Shown piece after piece: positions 1-9,372 of a stretch of DNA of 64,000 nucleotides. The notes under the pieces were generated by a model. It ran no database searches. It was not told the DNA's origin and saw only the letters and a program-made list of their open reading frames with translations. The DNA is from DASRHT01 sp035293765 (GTDB lineage Bacteria; Chloroflexota; Ktedonobacteria; Ktedonobacterales; Ktedonobacteraceae). The stretch lies in the NCBI GenBank assembly GCA_035293765.1, contig DATGMF010000044.1, positions 124,001 to 188,000 of the forward strand. Direction: 5' to 3'. Each line of letters starts with the position of its first letter. Positions within the stretch are counted from its first letter, which is position 1. The translations under genes were made by a program, and so were the position numbers.

Positions 1-79
1 CGACTTCCGCTCGATACATGGCCTCGCGCATGGCCGGGGTGGGTAATGTCACGGTATCACTACGTAGATCGATGTGCAT
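1..79 (-). CDS. L-threonine aldolase, N-terminal fragment
   Basis: Only the first 26 codons lie in the window; the gene runs off the left edge. The peptide begins MHI and continues DLRSDTVTLPTPAMREAM, the N-terminal signature of low-specificity, PLP-dependent L-threonine aldolases, which cleave L-threonine or L-allo-threonine to glycine and acetaldehyde. The ATG at 79 is preferred over the in-frame ATG at 97 because a GGAAAGG Shine-Dalgarno lies 9 nt upstream of it. Fold and active-site lysine are outside the window, so the call rests on the N-terminal motif alone. Confidence 0.75.
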   Translation of the reverse strand, partial: MHIDLRSDTVTLPTPAMREAMYRAEV

Positions 80-217
80 GATGATCTGCCTTTCCATAGG
101 TGATGGTTGTTGTTGTAATTGTGCAATATCTTTGGCATCTCCCTCAATATAACCAGGGCGTGTTAAAAACCTCCGAGTTCTACCAGGTGCGTCTTCCATC
201 ATCCGATGGGAGCTGCT

Positions 218-1324
218 TTAACAGGCATCTTGCATCTGCTGAAGCAAATAGTGTGTTACCTTATTTATATCATTGCTTTGTTGATAGATAGCAATCTGGC
301 GGTCTGCTCCCGTGCCCCGAGGATCATCGAGAAGCACACGAAGATATTGTATCTCATTTCGACTTCCCAGGTCATCAATGACATCATCGACAAAGTCTAG
401 AAGTTCATGGATGGAGTCTCGCATCGCTATGGGACGGCGATTGACAAAATCAATAATTGCCGCATCTAATCCGTAGCGCATTGCTCGCCACTTGTTCTCC
501 TCCACATAGTCGCGTGGCAGAACTGGCAAGGTGATCTGCCGCCGGTATAGCCAGGCCAGCTTCATGACTAGCGCCTGGCATAAGGCCGCAAGCGCGAGGG
601 TGTCTCGGGGGGTCGCTGGCATATCACAGATGCGGAACTCAAGCGTAGGAAAGAATGGATGGGGCCGAATATCCCAACACACATCTTTGCCGTTCTCGAT
701 GCAGCCCATACTAATAAGATCATCGAGATAACGGGTGTAGTGCTGCCAGGACGCGACGATTTCGGGCAGGCCACTGCGCAAGATAGGCTTCCAGAGGGCG
801 GAACGAAACGATTTCAGGCCGGTATATCTTCCCTCCCAGAAAGGCGAGTTCGTGGAGAGAGCCAGCAGATGAGGCAGCCATGTACGTAGCTGATTCATCA
901 AGCTAATCGCAACATTTTTATCCTCTATGCCGACATGAATGTGCAGGCCGTAAATTACCAGCATGCGTTCGATGTCCTGGAACTCTTCGATCAGCTTCCT
1001 GTAATGATCTTTCTCCGTTATTTTTTGATCTTGCCATCGTGCATTGGGGTGGGTGCCTGCGCTGATGAGCGCCAGCTCTTCTTGCTCAACAACTTGCCTG
1101 AGTAACCTGTGCAGAGTTCGTAGTTCGGTTCGTGCGTCCTCAATGGTGGGACAGATGTCCGTTATCAGCTCTACACAGGCTTGTTTCTCTTCCGCTTTGA
1201 TCTTTCCTTTGAGGAAGGGAGCACCTTTTGTCAGGATGCTTTCAATAGAGGGAGACAGGTCACCCGTATGACGATCTACCAGTTGAAATTCTTGCTCGAT
1301 ACCCAGGCTAAATTGTGAGGCCAT
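218..1324 (-). CDS. YbdK-like carboxylate-amine ligase (glutamate-cysteine ligase type 2 family)
   Basis: 368 aa, close to the usual 370 aa of the family. Family motifs are visible: GIEQEFQLVD at residues 8-17, GTHP at 90-93 and GLHIHVGI at about 126-133. Members are ATP-grasp-like ligases related to plant GCS; E. coli YbdK has weak glutamate-cysteine ligase activity, but the physiological substrate of most members is unknown. I chose the ATG at 1324 rather than an upstream in-frame start at 1372 because AAGGAG lies 5 nt before it and the family motif then starts near the N-terminus. Same strand as the aldolase fragment, 138 bp away. Function inferred from family only. Confidence 0.85.
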   Translation of the reverse strand: MASQFSLGIEQEFQLVDRHTGDLSPSIESILTKGAPFLKGKIKAEEKQACVELITDICPTIEDARTELRTLHRLLRQVVEQEELALISAGTHPNARWQDQKITEKDHYRKLIEEFQDIERMLVIYGLHIHVGIEDKNVAISLMNQLRTWLPHLLALSTNSPFWEGRYTGLKSFRSALWKPILRSGLPEIVASWQHYTRYLDDLISMGCIENGKDVCWDIRPHPFFPTLEFRICDMPATPRDTLALAALCQALVMKLAWLYRRQITLPVLPRDYVEENKWRAMRYGLDAAIIDFVNRRPIAMRDSIHELLDFVDDVIDDLGSRNEIQYLRVLLDDPRGTGADRQIAIYQQSNDINKVTHYLLQQMQDAC

Positions 1325-1539
1325 ATTGACTCCTTGTGGCTGCTTGACTGCACAGGGGAAAATTGCTTCCATGAAAAAGGTTTTTAGCTACAAAGCGGTA
1401 ATTAAGAAAAGCGGCTACAGGATATATTCAAGGCGAATAATTATTCTATCTCAAAATATAGGTAAAAGCAAAACTTGTGTGACATGTCTTGTCAACAAAC
1501 GGATAGCGTTTGCGCTGAATTCTGATTAATGGGATAACC

Positions 1540-1568
1540 TTGCTACCACGCTTGAGCGGTGCTACAAT
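1540..1568 (+). promoter_or_regulatory. sigma70-type promoter for the cupin gene
   Basis: TTGCTA (1540-1545), a 17-nt spacer and TACAAT (1563-1568) fit a housekeeping promoter, about 60 nt upstream of the cupin start. The rest of 1325-1628 between the two divergent genes is AT-rich and shows nothing else convincing. Confidence 0.5.
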
Positions 1569-1628
1569 GCCTCTGCAACGATGGAATTACAGCGTGCATT
1601 ACTATTTTTTACCCAGAAAGGATAGCGT

Positions 1629-2033
1629 ATGGACACAAAAGAGCAGACCGAACAGGGTACTATAGGAGCGTCTTTCGCGCCAGCATTTTACAGCGTGAAC
1701 GCGATCAGTCCGGTGACGCTGTTAGAAGGGATCAGCGCCCGCTTTGTTACCGGTAGTCGTATCATGTTCTCATTTGTCCGTCTTGCGCCAGGAGCTGTGA
1801 TGCCCGATCATCATCATCCTCATGAGCAGCTTGGCTATGTGCTTGAGGGCTCAATGGTGCTCAATATCGCAGGAGATGAGCGTTATTTGCAACCGGGCGA
1901 CGCCTATACTATCCCCGGCGATGTAGTTCATCGCGCTGTTGGCGGACCCAATGGCTGCCTCGTGCTTGACGCGTTCAACCCTCCGCGTGAGGAGTATCTT
2001 GAGCGTGCACGCAATGCGGCGAAGGGGGAGTAA
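1629..2033 (+). CDS. small cupin-domain protein
   Basis: 134-aa single-domain cupin. Motif 1 is seen at residues 55-74 (GAVMPD, HHHPHEQ, then YVLEG), with His/Gln metal-ligand candidates, and motif 2 near 96-103 (PGDVVHRA) supplies H101. This is the small metal-binding double-stranded beta-helix type; such proteins range from dioxygenases and isomerases to ligand sensors, and nothing here fixes a substrate. AGAAAGGA precedes the ATG. It ends 10 bp before the convergent GT87-like gene, with no clear terminator between. Monocistronic. Confidence 0.8.
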   Translation: MDTKEQTEQGTIGASFAPAFYSVNAISPVTLLEGISARFVTGSRIMFSFVRLAPGAVMPDHHHPHEQLGYVLEGSMVLNIAGDERYLQPGDAYTIPGDVVHRAVGGPNGCLVLDAFNPPREEYLERARNAAKGE

Positions 2034-2043
2034 AGACGTCCTC

Positions 2044-3462
2044 TTATAATGGCCTGGTCTCTTTTCCCGTTGGTGATGGGGGGAGCAACTTGCGTTGGCG
2101 CGCCTGGTACCAGTTAAAAAGGTATGCCAGAGTGATCAGCACGAAAAAAGCATTACGCGTGGCAATGGTCTCGAAAAAGCCCGGGATATGATAAATGAGT
2201 TGCGGATTACTCAGATGTGCATACAGGTAGCTATAGATAAAGGTCGTCAATACTGAAACGCTCCCCCAGCAAAACAGCCAGAACGTATCGAACGCTCCTG
2301 CATATGTCAGCAGGGGAATAAGCCAGATGAGGTACTGGGGACTAAAAACTTTGCCGGTCGCGATAAAAATGAACAAAAACGCGATCATTGTCTGGGTAAT
2401 ATCCAGCCTCCCGCGCCATTGTTGCCATAAAATACAGGCATATCCGGCAATCAGCAGTACTGTACTGGCCCCCCCCACGATTCCACTGAGAGAGCTTAAA
2501 CTATTGAGCGAACCATAGCTATATATCACCTGGAATGGCTGACCAAAATTATGGGCAAGCCAGAGAACAGTGCTTGCGGTAGCCTCGATCTGAATTGGTC
2601 GCTGCGTAAAGTAACTGAGCTGGTTAACGACCGCTCCTTGAAAATTGAGCAGTGAGAATGCTCCGCTTACCCCCAGGATAATGCCCAGAAAAATCAAAAA
2701 GTTTTGCCAGCGCCAGTTTGTTATTCCATGTGCTGTGTAGCCAAGCTGGGACAGCAGCGAGCGAAACGTGAGCGATTTTGCTGGAATATGCAAGCGCTCG
2801 GTTACCTGTTGTTCAGCAATAAAAAGACCAGGCAGCAGTAAAAGGGGGTAGAGTTTGAGCAGCACACCAAAGGCCAGAGCCACGTACGCCGTCGTCCAGT
2901 GTTTGCGTTCAGCGGCAATGACGCAGAGGAGCGTTAAGGCCGCCGGGATCAGATCAAAGCGTCCCTGCGCGGTTGCCAGCGCACCAATAAAGATATAGGT
3001 GGCGAAGGTCAATGCAGCTCCGCGGGGACCGTAGCGCAGCAGTAACCAGTAGATCAGCACTGAGACGAGCGACATCAGGACTGCAAACGCCACCTGGTAA
3101 TACGCCAGGGGTAACAATAATGCCAGGGAAAATACCGCCAGGGTCAGCGGAGGATATTCAACAGGCAGGAGATGAAATGGTGGTTGAGCCGCTGTGAGGT
3201 GCAAAAAAGCGCATTGTGACTCAGGGAGCAGTTTTATACCATTACTACCAAACCAGAAAGATAATGCGTAACATTGATAGCGGGCTGCATCTGTAGTAGA
3301 CCAGAAGACCTGCCACGAAGCGCCACAAAACATAAAAATAGTCACCAGGATAATAGGGATATACGCGGTAGTGCCATTACGCGCTAGTAACGCTTCCAGT
3401 ATATAATGAATTGTTTTTCTTATACTACCTGTTGGTCTGGGCTGTATCCTCTCCTGCCACAA
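2044..3462 (-). CDS. GT87-like polytopic membrane glycosyltransferase
   Basis: 472 aa with about ten hydrophobic helices and an extracytoplasmic region early on containing EYPPL, typical of GT87/DUF2029 polyprenyl-phosphate-sugar-dependent mannosyltransferases. Such enzymes add sugars to lipid or cell-wall glycans outside the membrane; donor and acceptor cannot be read here. The frame opens with TTG at 3462, with AGAGGGG about 11 nt upstream; no better in-frame ATG with a ribosome site precedes the first membrane helix. Family call from topology and motif style, so moderate. Confidence 0.7.
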   Translation of the reverse strand: MWQERIQPRPTGSIRKTIHYILEALLARNGTTAYIPIILVTIFMFCGASWQVFWSTTDAARYQCYALSFWFGSNGIKLLPESQCAFLHLTAAQPPFHLLPVEYPPLTLAVFSLALLLPLAYYQVAFAVLMSLVSVLIYWLLLRYGPRGAALTFATYIFIGALATAQGRFDLIPAALTLLCVIAAERKHWTTAYVALAFGVLLKLYPLLLLPGLFIAEQQVTERLHIPAKSLTFRSLLSQLGYTAHGITNWRWQNFLIFLGIILGVSGAFSLLNFQGAVVNQLSYFTQRPIQIEATASTVLWLAHNFGQPFQVIYSYGSLNSLSSLSGIVGGASTVLLIAGYACILWQQWRGRLDITQTMIAFLFIFIATGKVFSPQYLIWLIPLLTYAGAFDTFWLFCWGSVSVLTTFIYSYLYAHLSNPQLIYHIPGFFETIATRNAFFVLITLAYLFNWYQARQRKLLPPSPTGKETRPL

Positions 3463-3489
3463 GTTCTACTTATCCCCTCTCTTCTCTAT

Positions 3490-3519
3490 TTGACACGGTC
3501 TTTGTTGGGATGCTAGAAT
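3490..3519 (+). promoter_or_regulatory. promoter for the peroxiredoxin gene
   Basis: TTGACA (3490-3495), 18-nt spacer, TAGAAT (3514-3519). It leaves a leader of about 130 nt before the peroxiredoxin start. Confidence 0.5.
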
Positions 3520-3658
3520 GCCGACAGCAGCAAGACTCCCCTCGTGTCTGCGTTTTTATTTCTGCACTGTGCAAGACGAGCGGTGAGTTCGGTCAGTCAC
3601 GTATTGTTCAGACCTCTATAGGGGGTTACGATTTTCAGTGAGGGAAGGATACAACCAG

Positions 3659-4144
3659 ATGGATAGCAGAAATCGTACAGAAACAAAGACCTTGAAAGTA
3701 GGAGATGTCGCTCCCGATTTTACGCTCAAAACCGCAAACCGGGAGGATTGGCATCTGGCTGATTTCAGAGGGAAAAAGAATGTTGTGCTTGCTTTCGTCC
3801 CCTTCGCGTTTAGCAGCGTCTGTTCCGCCCAATTGCCCTCCTACGAGGCTGAATTGAGCCGATTTAAAGACTTCGACACCGAAGTTGTAAGCATTAGTAT
3901 GGATAGCGGGTTTGCTCTGGGCGCCTGGGCGAAATCGATGCATACCACGTTCCCGCTCCTTTCTGACTTCTATCCTCAAGGGCAGGTGGTCGATATGTAT
4001 GGCGTACGCCACGCGATGGGCATGGCGGAGCGAGCACTGTTCGTCATCGACAAAGAAGGGGTCATTCGCTACATCGAGGTTATGCATTCCCCCGGCGAGA
4101 TGCCCAACAATGAAGATCTATTCGAGGCCCTGCGTAAGCTCTAG
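3659..4144 (+). CDS. 1-Cys peroxiredoxin (AhpE-like)
   Basis: 161-aa thioredoxin-fold peroxidase. Peroxiredoxins reduce H2O2, organic peroxides or peroxynitrite through a peroxidatic cysteine; here C55 is the only cysteine, so a 1-Cys mechanism with an external reductant is implied. The active-site loop reads P48-x3-S52-x2-C55, with Ser in the usual Thr position (an accepted variant) and Gln58 where a Glu is common; the conserved Arg is probably R125. ATG at 3659 was chosen over the in-frame GTG at 3638 because GGGAAGGAT lies 10 nt before it. Monocistronic, followed by a strong terminator. Confidence 0.88.
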   Translation: MDSRNRTETKTLKVGDVAPDFTLKTANREDWHLADFRGKKNVVLAFVPFAFSSVCSAQLPSYEAELSRFKDFDTEVVSISMDSGFALGAWAKSMHTTFPLLSDFYPQGQVVDMYGVRHAMGMAERALFVIDKEGVIRYIEVMHSPGEMPNNEDLFEALRKL

Positions 4145-4154
4145 CCATTCGTTT

Positions 4155-4200
4155 CAGACGGCCTGAGCGGAGCTAGCGCGTTAGCAGCGTTGGCCGTCTG
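4155..4200. repeat. 9-bp inverted repeat downstream of the peroxiredoxin
   Basis: CAGACGGCC (4155-4163) pairs with GGCCGTCTG (4192-4200) across a 28-nt loop. No U-run follows; it probably stabilises the 3' end together with the next hairpin. Confidence 0.45.
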
Positions 4201-4213
4201 TATTTACCAGACC

Positions 4214-4248
4214 TGCCACCAGGAATCGCCTGGTGGCAATATTTTTAT
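4214..4248 (+). terminator. intrinsic terminator after the peroxiredoxin
   Basis: Perfect 10-bp stem TGCCACCAGG (4214-4223) and CCTGGTGGCA (4229-4238), 5-nt loop, then ATATTTTTAT. A textbook Rho-independent terminator. Confidence 0.85.
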
Positions 4249-4302
4249 CTTGCAAATAAATTCTATGGTTCAGATACACCGCGTTTTTACTGTAAACGTA
4301 AC

Positions 4303-4332
4303 TTGACAGTTATTCATACCTCACCGTAAACT
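4303..4332 (+). promoter_or_regulatory. candidate promoter for the FHA-ABC transporter gene
   Basis: TTGACA (4303-4308) followed after 18 nt by TAAACT (4327-4332), a 4/6 match. The leader to the ATG would be about 115 nt of AT-rich sequence. The -10 is weak. Confidence 0.35.
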
Positions 4333-4454
4333 TTACGAGTAGCGTCCATGCTATCTCTATTAATCTTAGTTGTATTGTAAGTTAACTATAAATGTAACAT
4401 ACCTTGCTTATATCTATATATTTATGAATAAAAACATGGGGAGTTAATATTCGT

Positions 4455-6860
4455 ATGGATATAGCAAATAGACAGTCTGACGCTGAGACGGAAACTTTCA
4501 TTACTGTTGCAACTCATGAGCTGCTTGATATATCTCATGCGCCTGTTGGTGATACTCAACCTCTGGTACCAGATCCTCTATCGCCGGATAGCGATACGCA
4601 TGGCTCCTTGCTCAAAGATAGCAGAAGCGCTGGAGCTGCGCCTGTGCTAGAAACTGCTCCCATTCCGCTCACCGGCGCGGAAATTAGCATTGGGCGACGA
4701 TCAAATAATATGGTTGCGCTAGACCATCCCCAGGTCTCAGGCTGTCATGCTCGACTGATCCGGGAAGGCGAGACCTATCGTATCATTGATCTGAACAGCA
4801 CAAACCATGTCTATGTGAATGGCCTGTTGACTGCCAGCCGGCTCCTCAAGCCTGATGATGAGATTCGCATTGGCCCATACAAGCTCATCTATACCGGGAC
4901 GCAACTGACGCCCTACGATGAGAGCAGTAGTATTCGTATTGATGCCCTTCATCTGAAAAAGTTCGGCCACAATCGAGAGCTCCTACTCAATGATATCTCG
5001 CTGGCTATTCCTCCTCGCAGCTTCGTCGCTATTGTCGGAGCATCTGGCGCAGGCAAATCAACGCTGATGGACGCGCTCAATGGACTGCGACCGGCCAACG
5101 AAGGCAAGGTTCTTTACAACGGCCATAATTACTATCAGCAGCTCGGCGTCTTCAATAGGCAGCTCGGCTATGTTCCTCAAGATGATATCGTTCATCGCGA
5201 ATTAACTGTTGAGCGCGCCCTGTACTATGCTGCCAGAATGCGCCTGCCAGGAGATTTTACCAGGGAGCAGATTAACCAGCGGATTGACGAGGTGCTTGAC
5301 GAAGTTGATATGAAAGGACGTCGCCGCTCTCTCATCAACAAGCTTTCGGGCGGACAACGCAAACGGGTCTCGATTGCCCTGGAACTACTGGATAAACCCA
5401 GCATTTTCTTCCTGGATGAACCAACTTCAGGGCTTGATCCTGGCCTGGACCGCAGAATGATGCTGCTCCTGCGGAAACTGGCGGATAAGGGACATACTAT
5501 CGTCCTGGTCACTCATGCCACCAGCAACATTACTATTTGCGATTATGTCTGCTTCCTTGCTCAAGGGGGTCGCATGGTCTATTTTGGACCTCCAGATAGG
5601 GCGCGCGCCTATTTTGGCAAATCAGATTTTGCTGAGATCTATGGCGCTTTGGAGCAGAGCGAAGATTCTCCTGACGCTCCGCTAGAGGCTGAGGAACGCT
5701 TCAAAGCATCTGCCGATTATCAACAATATGTGACTGAACTGATTAATGAAGGCCCTGTCGGGAATATGCGCCGCTCCAGACATCCTCGCGAGATCAAGCG
5801 CCCCAGGCATGGCAATCAGTGGCAGCAGTTCTGTCTGCTTTTTCTGCGCTATCTTGAGCTGCTCAAAAATGATCCGGGCAACCTGCTCATCCTGTTTTTG
5901 CAAGCTCCAATCATCGCGCTCTTTATCGTGCTGCTGATGAAGTATGAGGTGAGCAGTGGGATATTCTTGAGCGACCACCTGGTAAAATGTCCCACCACTG
6001 CGACTATTCTTACCACCGGCGGTCGCCCCGATATCCCTGCTCCTGCTGACTCGATTGTGTCGGATAGTTGTGAGCGCGTGGAAACATTTCTTAAAAAAGA
6101 TCCCGATGGAAAGCTCTATGCGAAATCGCGAGGAGGGGAACGGATCGCTCTCCAGGATTTTATTGCGCTGGGATCGGGTGTAAGCGCGCAGAAGATCCTG
6201 TTTATCATGGGCTTTTCCGCCGTCCTGTTTGGTTGCGTCAATGCGGCCCGCGAGATCGTGAAGGAAGCTCCCATCTACCGGCGCGAGCGGGCAGTCAACC
6301 TGGGAATCCTGCCCTATATGTGCTCAAAAATTGCCGTTTTAGCCCTCTTATGCCTGTTACAGAGCGCGCTACTTGTCGTGATCATCCATACAGCCGATCC
6401 GTTGCAGCAGGGAATACTATGGCCTGCCTTGCTAGAGGTGTACATTACTCTGGCGCTTGCATCCCTCGTTGGTTTGATGATGGGCTTAGCCATCTCTGCC
6501 ATTGCGCCCAGCACCGACCGCGCGATGAGCTTCATCCCTATTATTCTCATTCCGCAGGTGATTTTTTCTGGCACCGTTTTCCCCTTTAAAGACGTAGTGA
6601 CGCAAGTCCTCTCAATGGTATTCGCTACCCGCTGGTCAATGGCGGCTCTAGGCTCTATCGTCGGCCTCCATAGCGATAAAATAGCCGGAGATACCCTGCT
6701 TGGCGATGAGCCAATCTATCAGGGGACGCTCTTCTCGACATACCACCAGGTTGATGCTGTCAGGCACCTTTTGCTGATGTGGCTGGCTTTAGGAATAATG
6801 ATCGTGTTGCTGGCCTGCATTACTGGTATGTTTTTGAAGAAAAAAGATATCAGAGCGTAG
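4455..6860 (+). CDS. FHA domain - ABC-2 type transporter fusion (ATPase plus permease)
   Basis: 801 aa. Order: disordered N-terminus (1-70); FHA phosphothreonine-binding domain (about 74-150; GR at 80-81, SGCH at 95-98, DLNSTNHVYVNG near 112-123); ABC ATPase (about 165-390) with Walker A GASGAGKS at 195-202, signature LSGGQRKRV, Walker B FFLDEPTSGLDP; then an ABCG-like membrane domain with one helix, a long extracytoplasmic loop and five or six helices. The half-transporter resembles eukaryotic ABCG exporters and must dimerise. The FHA domain implies control by a Ser/Thr kinase, none of which lies nearby. The substrate is unknown. GGGGAG lies 11 nt before the ATG. Convergent with the next gene. 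Confidence 0.9.
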   Translation: MDIANRQSDAETETFITVATHELLDISHAPVGDTQPLVPDPLSPDSDTHGSLLKDSRSAGAAPVLETAPIPLTGAEISIGRRSNNMVALDHPQVSGCHARLIREGETYRIIDLNSTNHVYVNGLLTASRLLKPDDEIRIGPYKLIYTGTQLTPYDESSSIRIDALHLKKFGHNRELLLNDISLAIPPRSFVAIVGASGAGKSTLMDALNGLRPANEGKVLYNGHNYYQQLGVFNRQLGYVPQDDIVHRELTVERALYYAARMRLPGDFTREQINQRIDEVLDEVDMKGRRRSLINKLSGGQRKRVSIALELLDKPSIFFLDEPTSGLDPGLDRRMMLLLRKLADKGHTIVLVTHATSNITICDYVCFLAQGGRMVYFGPPDRARAYFGKSDFAEIYGALEQSEDSPDAPLEAEERFKASADYQQYVTELINEGPVGNMRRSRHPREIKRPRHGNQWQQFCLLFLRYLELLKNDPGNLLILFLQAPIIALFIVLLMKYEVSSGIFLSDHLVKCPTTATILTTGGRPDIPAPADSIVSDSCERVETFLKKDPDGKLYAKSRGGERIALQDFIALGSGVSAQKILFIMGFSAVLFGCVNAAREIVKEAPIYRRERAVNLGILPYMCSKIAVLALLCLLQSALLVVIIHTADPLQQGILWPALLEVYITLALASLVGLMMGLAISAIAPSTDRAMSFIPIILIPQVIFSGTVFPFKDVVTQVLSMVFATRWSMAALGSIVGLHSDKIAGDTLLGDEPIYQGTLFSTYHQVDAVRHLLLMWLALGIMIVLLACITGMFLKKKDIRA

Positions 6861-6948
6861 AGACGAATTCCTCTTTCAAATACGACAAATGTCATTCTAG
6901 ATCGCGTTGAGGCAGCCAATCTGGCGAAGGAGAAAGGGGCGTCTCTAA

Positions 6949-7668
6949 TTACCCTTCCTGCAAGTCAATCGGCTGCCAGGCGCTGCTGTCGTATTCTGGA
7001 TAGGCGATCTCCCAAAAGTGCCCCGGCTCCTCACGCGTCTCCCAACGCTTGAGCGCATCCAGGAGGACTTTACGTTGCAGATCAGCCTGATAAGGGCCAC
7101 CCAGACTGTGACCAAGTTTAAAATGGTAAGGCGCAATTGCCCGTGGTGGTCCCGCCTGCATCGATTGCTCAGGTGCAACCGTAATCACAACGGTAGGAAT
7201 GCCGGTCATTTCTACCTCGCGAGCAATGGTGCAGACCACTCTGTGACAGAGCGGACAGCCCGCCGTTAATATGACCCCGTCGGCGTCGGAGCGCACGATG
7301 ACCTTCGCCATTTCAGGAGCCGCTCGCTCGTACAAATCCCGAAAGTTTTGTGTATACCCCATAAAACCCAGATGTTTGTTCGCTACCCCGGCGATGATTC
7401 CCTGGCTTGCTATCTCGCGCAAGCGATCAAGTGGAAATACGCAGTTAATATCCTTATCAGCGTCGTCATGATCATAATGTTCGTGAGTGATCATTAATTG
7501 GTCTGAAGAGGCATCTCCCGCAATAACACGCCAACTATTGTCTCCCTCGATGTTAAAGGGCTCCTGGCTGCGTAAATGGACCCCAGCGGTGGTAATAAGC
7601 GCAAAAACACTTTCTTTTAAGTCTTTATATCGCGGCGTATATGGAATGCAACGACGGGACATCGGCAT
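6949..7668 (-). CDS. GrdB-like glycine/sarcosine/betaine reductase family protein with a Cys-x2-Cys site
   Basis: 239 aa. The segment TTAGVHLRSQEPFN, then HEHYD, DKDINCVFPLDRL and FMGY are typical of short proteins annotated as glycine/sarcosine/betaine reductase selenoprotein B family. In true GrdB or PrdB a UGA-encoded selenocysteine lies near the C-terminal third; here the equivalent stretch reads AGCPLCHR with C138 and C141 plus C146, so the protein is a cysteine form and not obviously a selenoprotein. There are no partner grdA or grdC genes in view, so a Stickland reductase role is doubtful; a redox or thiol-transfer function is more likely. AAAGGAGA lies about 12 nt before the ATG at 7668. 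Confidence 0.75.
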   Translation of the reverse strand: MPMSRRCIPYTPRYKDLKESVFALITTAGVHLRSQEPFNIEGDNSWRVIAGDASSDQLMITHEHYDHDDADKDINCVFPLDRLREIASQGIIAGVANKHLGFMGYTQNFRDLYERAAPEMAKVIVRSDADGVILTAGCPLCHRVVCTIAREVEMTGIPTVVITVAPEQSMQAGPPRAIAPYHFKLGHSLGGPYQADLQRKVLLDALKRWETREEPGHFWEIAYPEYDSSAWQPIDLQEG

Positions 7669-7762
7669 AATAACTAAATTCTCCTTTCCTCGCTACGATG
7701 AGCATTGTAGCAGTCGTTACTATGCGCCGTCAAATGTAAAAAAGTGATATAGCTTTTCGTTC

Positions 7763-7801
7763 TTGACAAAGATAATTACAATATGTTATATTACCTATAA
7801 C
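7763..7801 (+). promoter_or_regulatory. promoter for nfeD-slipin with a dyad over the -10
   Basis: TTGACA (7763-7768), 18-nt spacer, TATATT (7787-7792). A dyad GTTATA (7785-7790) / TATAAC (7796-7801) separated by 5 nt overlaps the -10 element and the expected start site, where a repressor could act. Leader to the nfeD start is about 140 nt. Confidence 0.5.
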
Positions 7802-7937
7802 AAATAGTTATCAAGCGCAATGACGGAACACCTATAGGCAACCCTATCGTATTCTCAGGGGAGATGTGCTATGATACTGCTGTTCTGTCTGCTCTACACG
7901 TAGATACGTACTGAAGACCTGCGCGGAGGAATAACAT

Positions 7938-9344
7938 ATGTGTTCGCGGCAAGCTTATCGCCATCACAGGGCGCTTTTTTTGTTGTTCCCTGGCCTTATC
8001 ATGCTCGTAGCTCTTCTCATGGCGTCCGCTTCGACTGCTTACGCGGCTCAGGCTGCGTCGCCACATGTAGATGTGATGGTATTTAACAGTGACGTAAGTC
8101 CTGCCTCCTTACGCTCACTGACGCGCGATATTGATACCGCAACCCGGGATGGCGCGCAGGCGCTTGTGATCGAAATAGATACGCCTGGAGGCGATATCGA
8201 TTCGATGAAGGCCATGACACAGGCAGAATTAGCCAGTAAGGTACCAATTATTGCCTATGTCTCGCCCACCGGAGGACGAGCGGCCTCCGCAGGAGCGTTT
8301 GTCACATTAGCTGCTCATATTGCGGCTATGGCCCCAACCACGCGTATTGGCGCTTCCAGCCCTGTCACCTCGACCGGCGGTGACATCGATCCAACGCTCA
8401 AATCGAAAATTGAGAATGATCTTGTCGCTGCGATAACCGGCTTTCAGACGCGCTATGGCCGTAATTCGCAACTGGTCGCCGATATGGTAACTGCCGCTAA
8501 ATCGTACGATGATGTAACCGCAGTGCAAGAACATATTGTTGATATCGGTGGCGCTGACGCTGCGAACTTGAGCGCGTTACTAAATACAGTGAATAATCGG
8601 CAGGTCACACTTGACTCGGGTCGGGTTGTCACCTTGCAGACCGCGGGAGCAAGCGTACAAACGTTGCAGGACAGCGTCTTCGATGCGTTTTATAACCTGC
8701 TGCTCGATCCCAATATCGCCTTTCTCCTCTTTATTGTCGCGATGATCGGCATTTATCTGGAAATCTCGCATCCTGGCGTGATTTTGCCTGGGGTCGCCGG
8801 CGCGATTGCGCTGCTGCTCTTCCTCTTTGCGGCTGGCTCGCTTGCTCCTAACTGGGCGGGGCTGGCCTTGATGGTGCTGGCTTTTGCGCTGCTGGTCTTA
8901 GATGTGAAGCTGCCAACGCATGGAGTCTTAACTGTGGGCGCCGTCATCTCGCTGATTGTTGGCACGCTGATATTCTTTAACAGCGGTGGATCATTTAGTG
9001 GTCCCATGATTAACCCGATGATCGTCTATATCATGGCAGGAGTAGTTGGCCTGGTCGGCCTCTTCCTGGTTAGCTTTGTGATGAGGGCGCAGCGTCTGCC
9101 GGTCAATACCGGCCCGGAAAGCATGATTGGCGCGAAGGTCATTGCTCTGACCCAGCTTCATCCTCAAGGACGAGTCAGTTACGACGGGGAAGATTGGGCC
9201 GCCGTTCTTGATGCGCCCGCGACATCGGCTGATGCTGGCTCGGAGCTGCGGATTGTCGCTCTTGAAGGGCTGCGGCTGCGTGTTCAGCCCGTCTGGATGC
9301 AGAAGTTGATTGACGATAGCCATCCAGTTTCTACGCTCGAATAG
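7938..9344 (+). CDS. NfeD-type membrane-bound ClpP-class serine protease
   Basis: 468 aa. Signal peptide at residues 1-36 (hydrophobic core, cleavage near AYA-A), a ClpP-fold protease domain (about 42-240) with the nucleophile S117 in GGRAASAGAF and candidate base K155 or K157, then four or five membrane helices (about 255-375) and a C-terminal OB-fold NfeD domain (about 390-465). Long NfeD proteins cleave the hydrophobic C-terminus of partner stomatins. Consistent with that, a slipin gene follows 28 bp downstream. GAGGAA lies 6 nt before the ATG. Confidence 0.92.
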   Translation: MCSRQAYRHHRALFLLFPGLIMLVALLMASASTAYAAQAASPHVDVMVFNSDVSPASLRSLTRDIDTATRDGAQALVIEIDTPGGDIDSMKAMTQAELASKVPIIAYVSPTGGRAASAGAFVTLAAHIAAMAPTTRIGASSPVTSTGGDIDPTLKSKIENDLVAAITGFQTRYGRNSQLVADMVTAAKSYDDVTAVQEHIVDIGGADAANLSALLNTVNNRQVTLDSGRVVTLQTAGASVQTLQDSVFDAFYNLLLDPNIAFLLFIVAMIGIYLEISHPGVILPGVAGAIALLLFLFAAGSLAPNWAGLALMVLAFALLVLDVKLPTHGVLTVGAVISLIVGTLIFFNSGGSFSGPMINPMIVYIMAGVVGLVGLFLVSFVMRAQRLPVNTGPESMIGAKVIALTQLHPQGRVSYDGEDWAAVLDAPATSADAGSELRIVALEGLRLRVQPVWMQKLIDDSHPVSTLE

Positions 9345-9372
9345 ATTCTCAAAAAAGTCAAAGGAGGCTTTC

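Noticed and set aside
3635..4087. 150-codon minus-strand frame opposite the peroxiredoxin
   Set aside because: Shadow of a gene with a clear active site.
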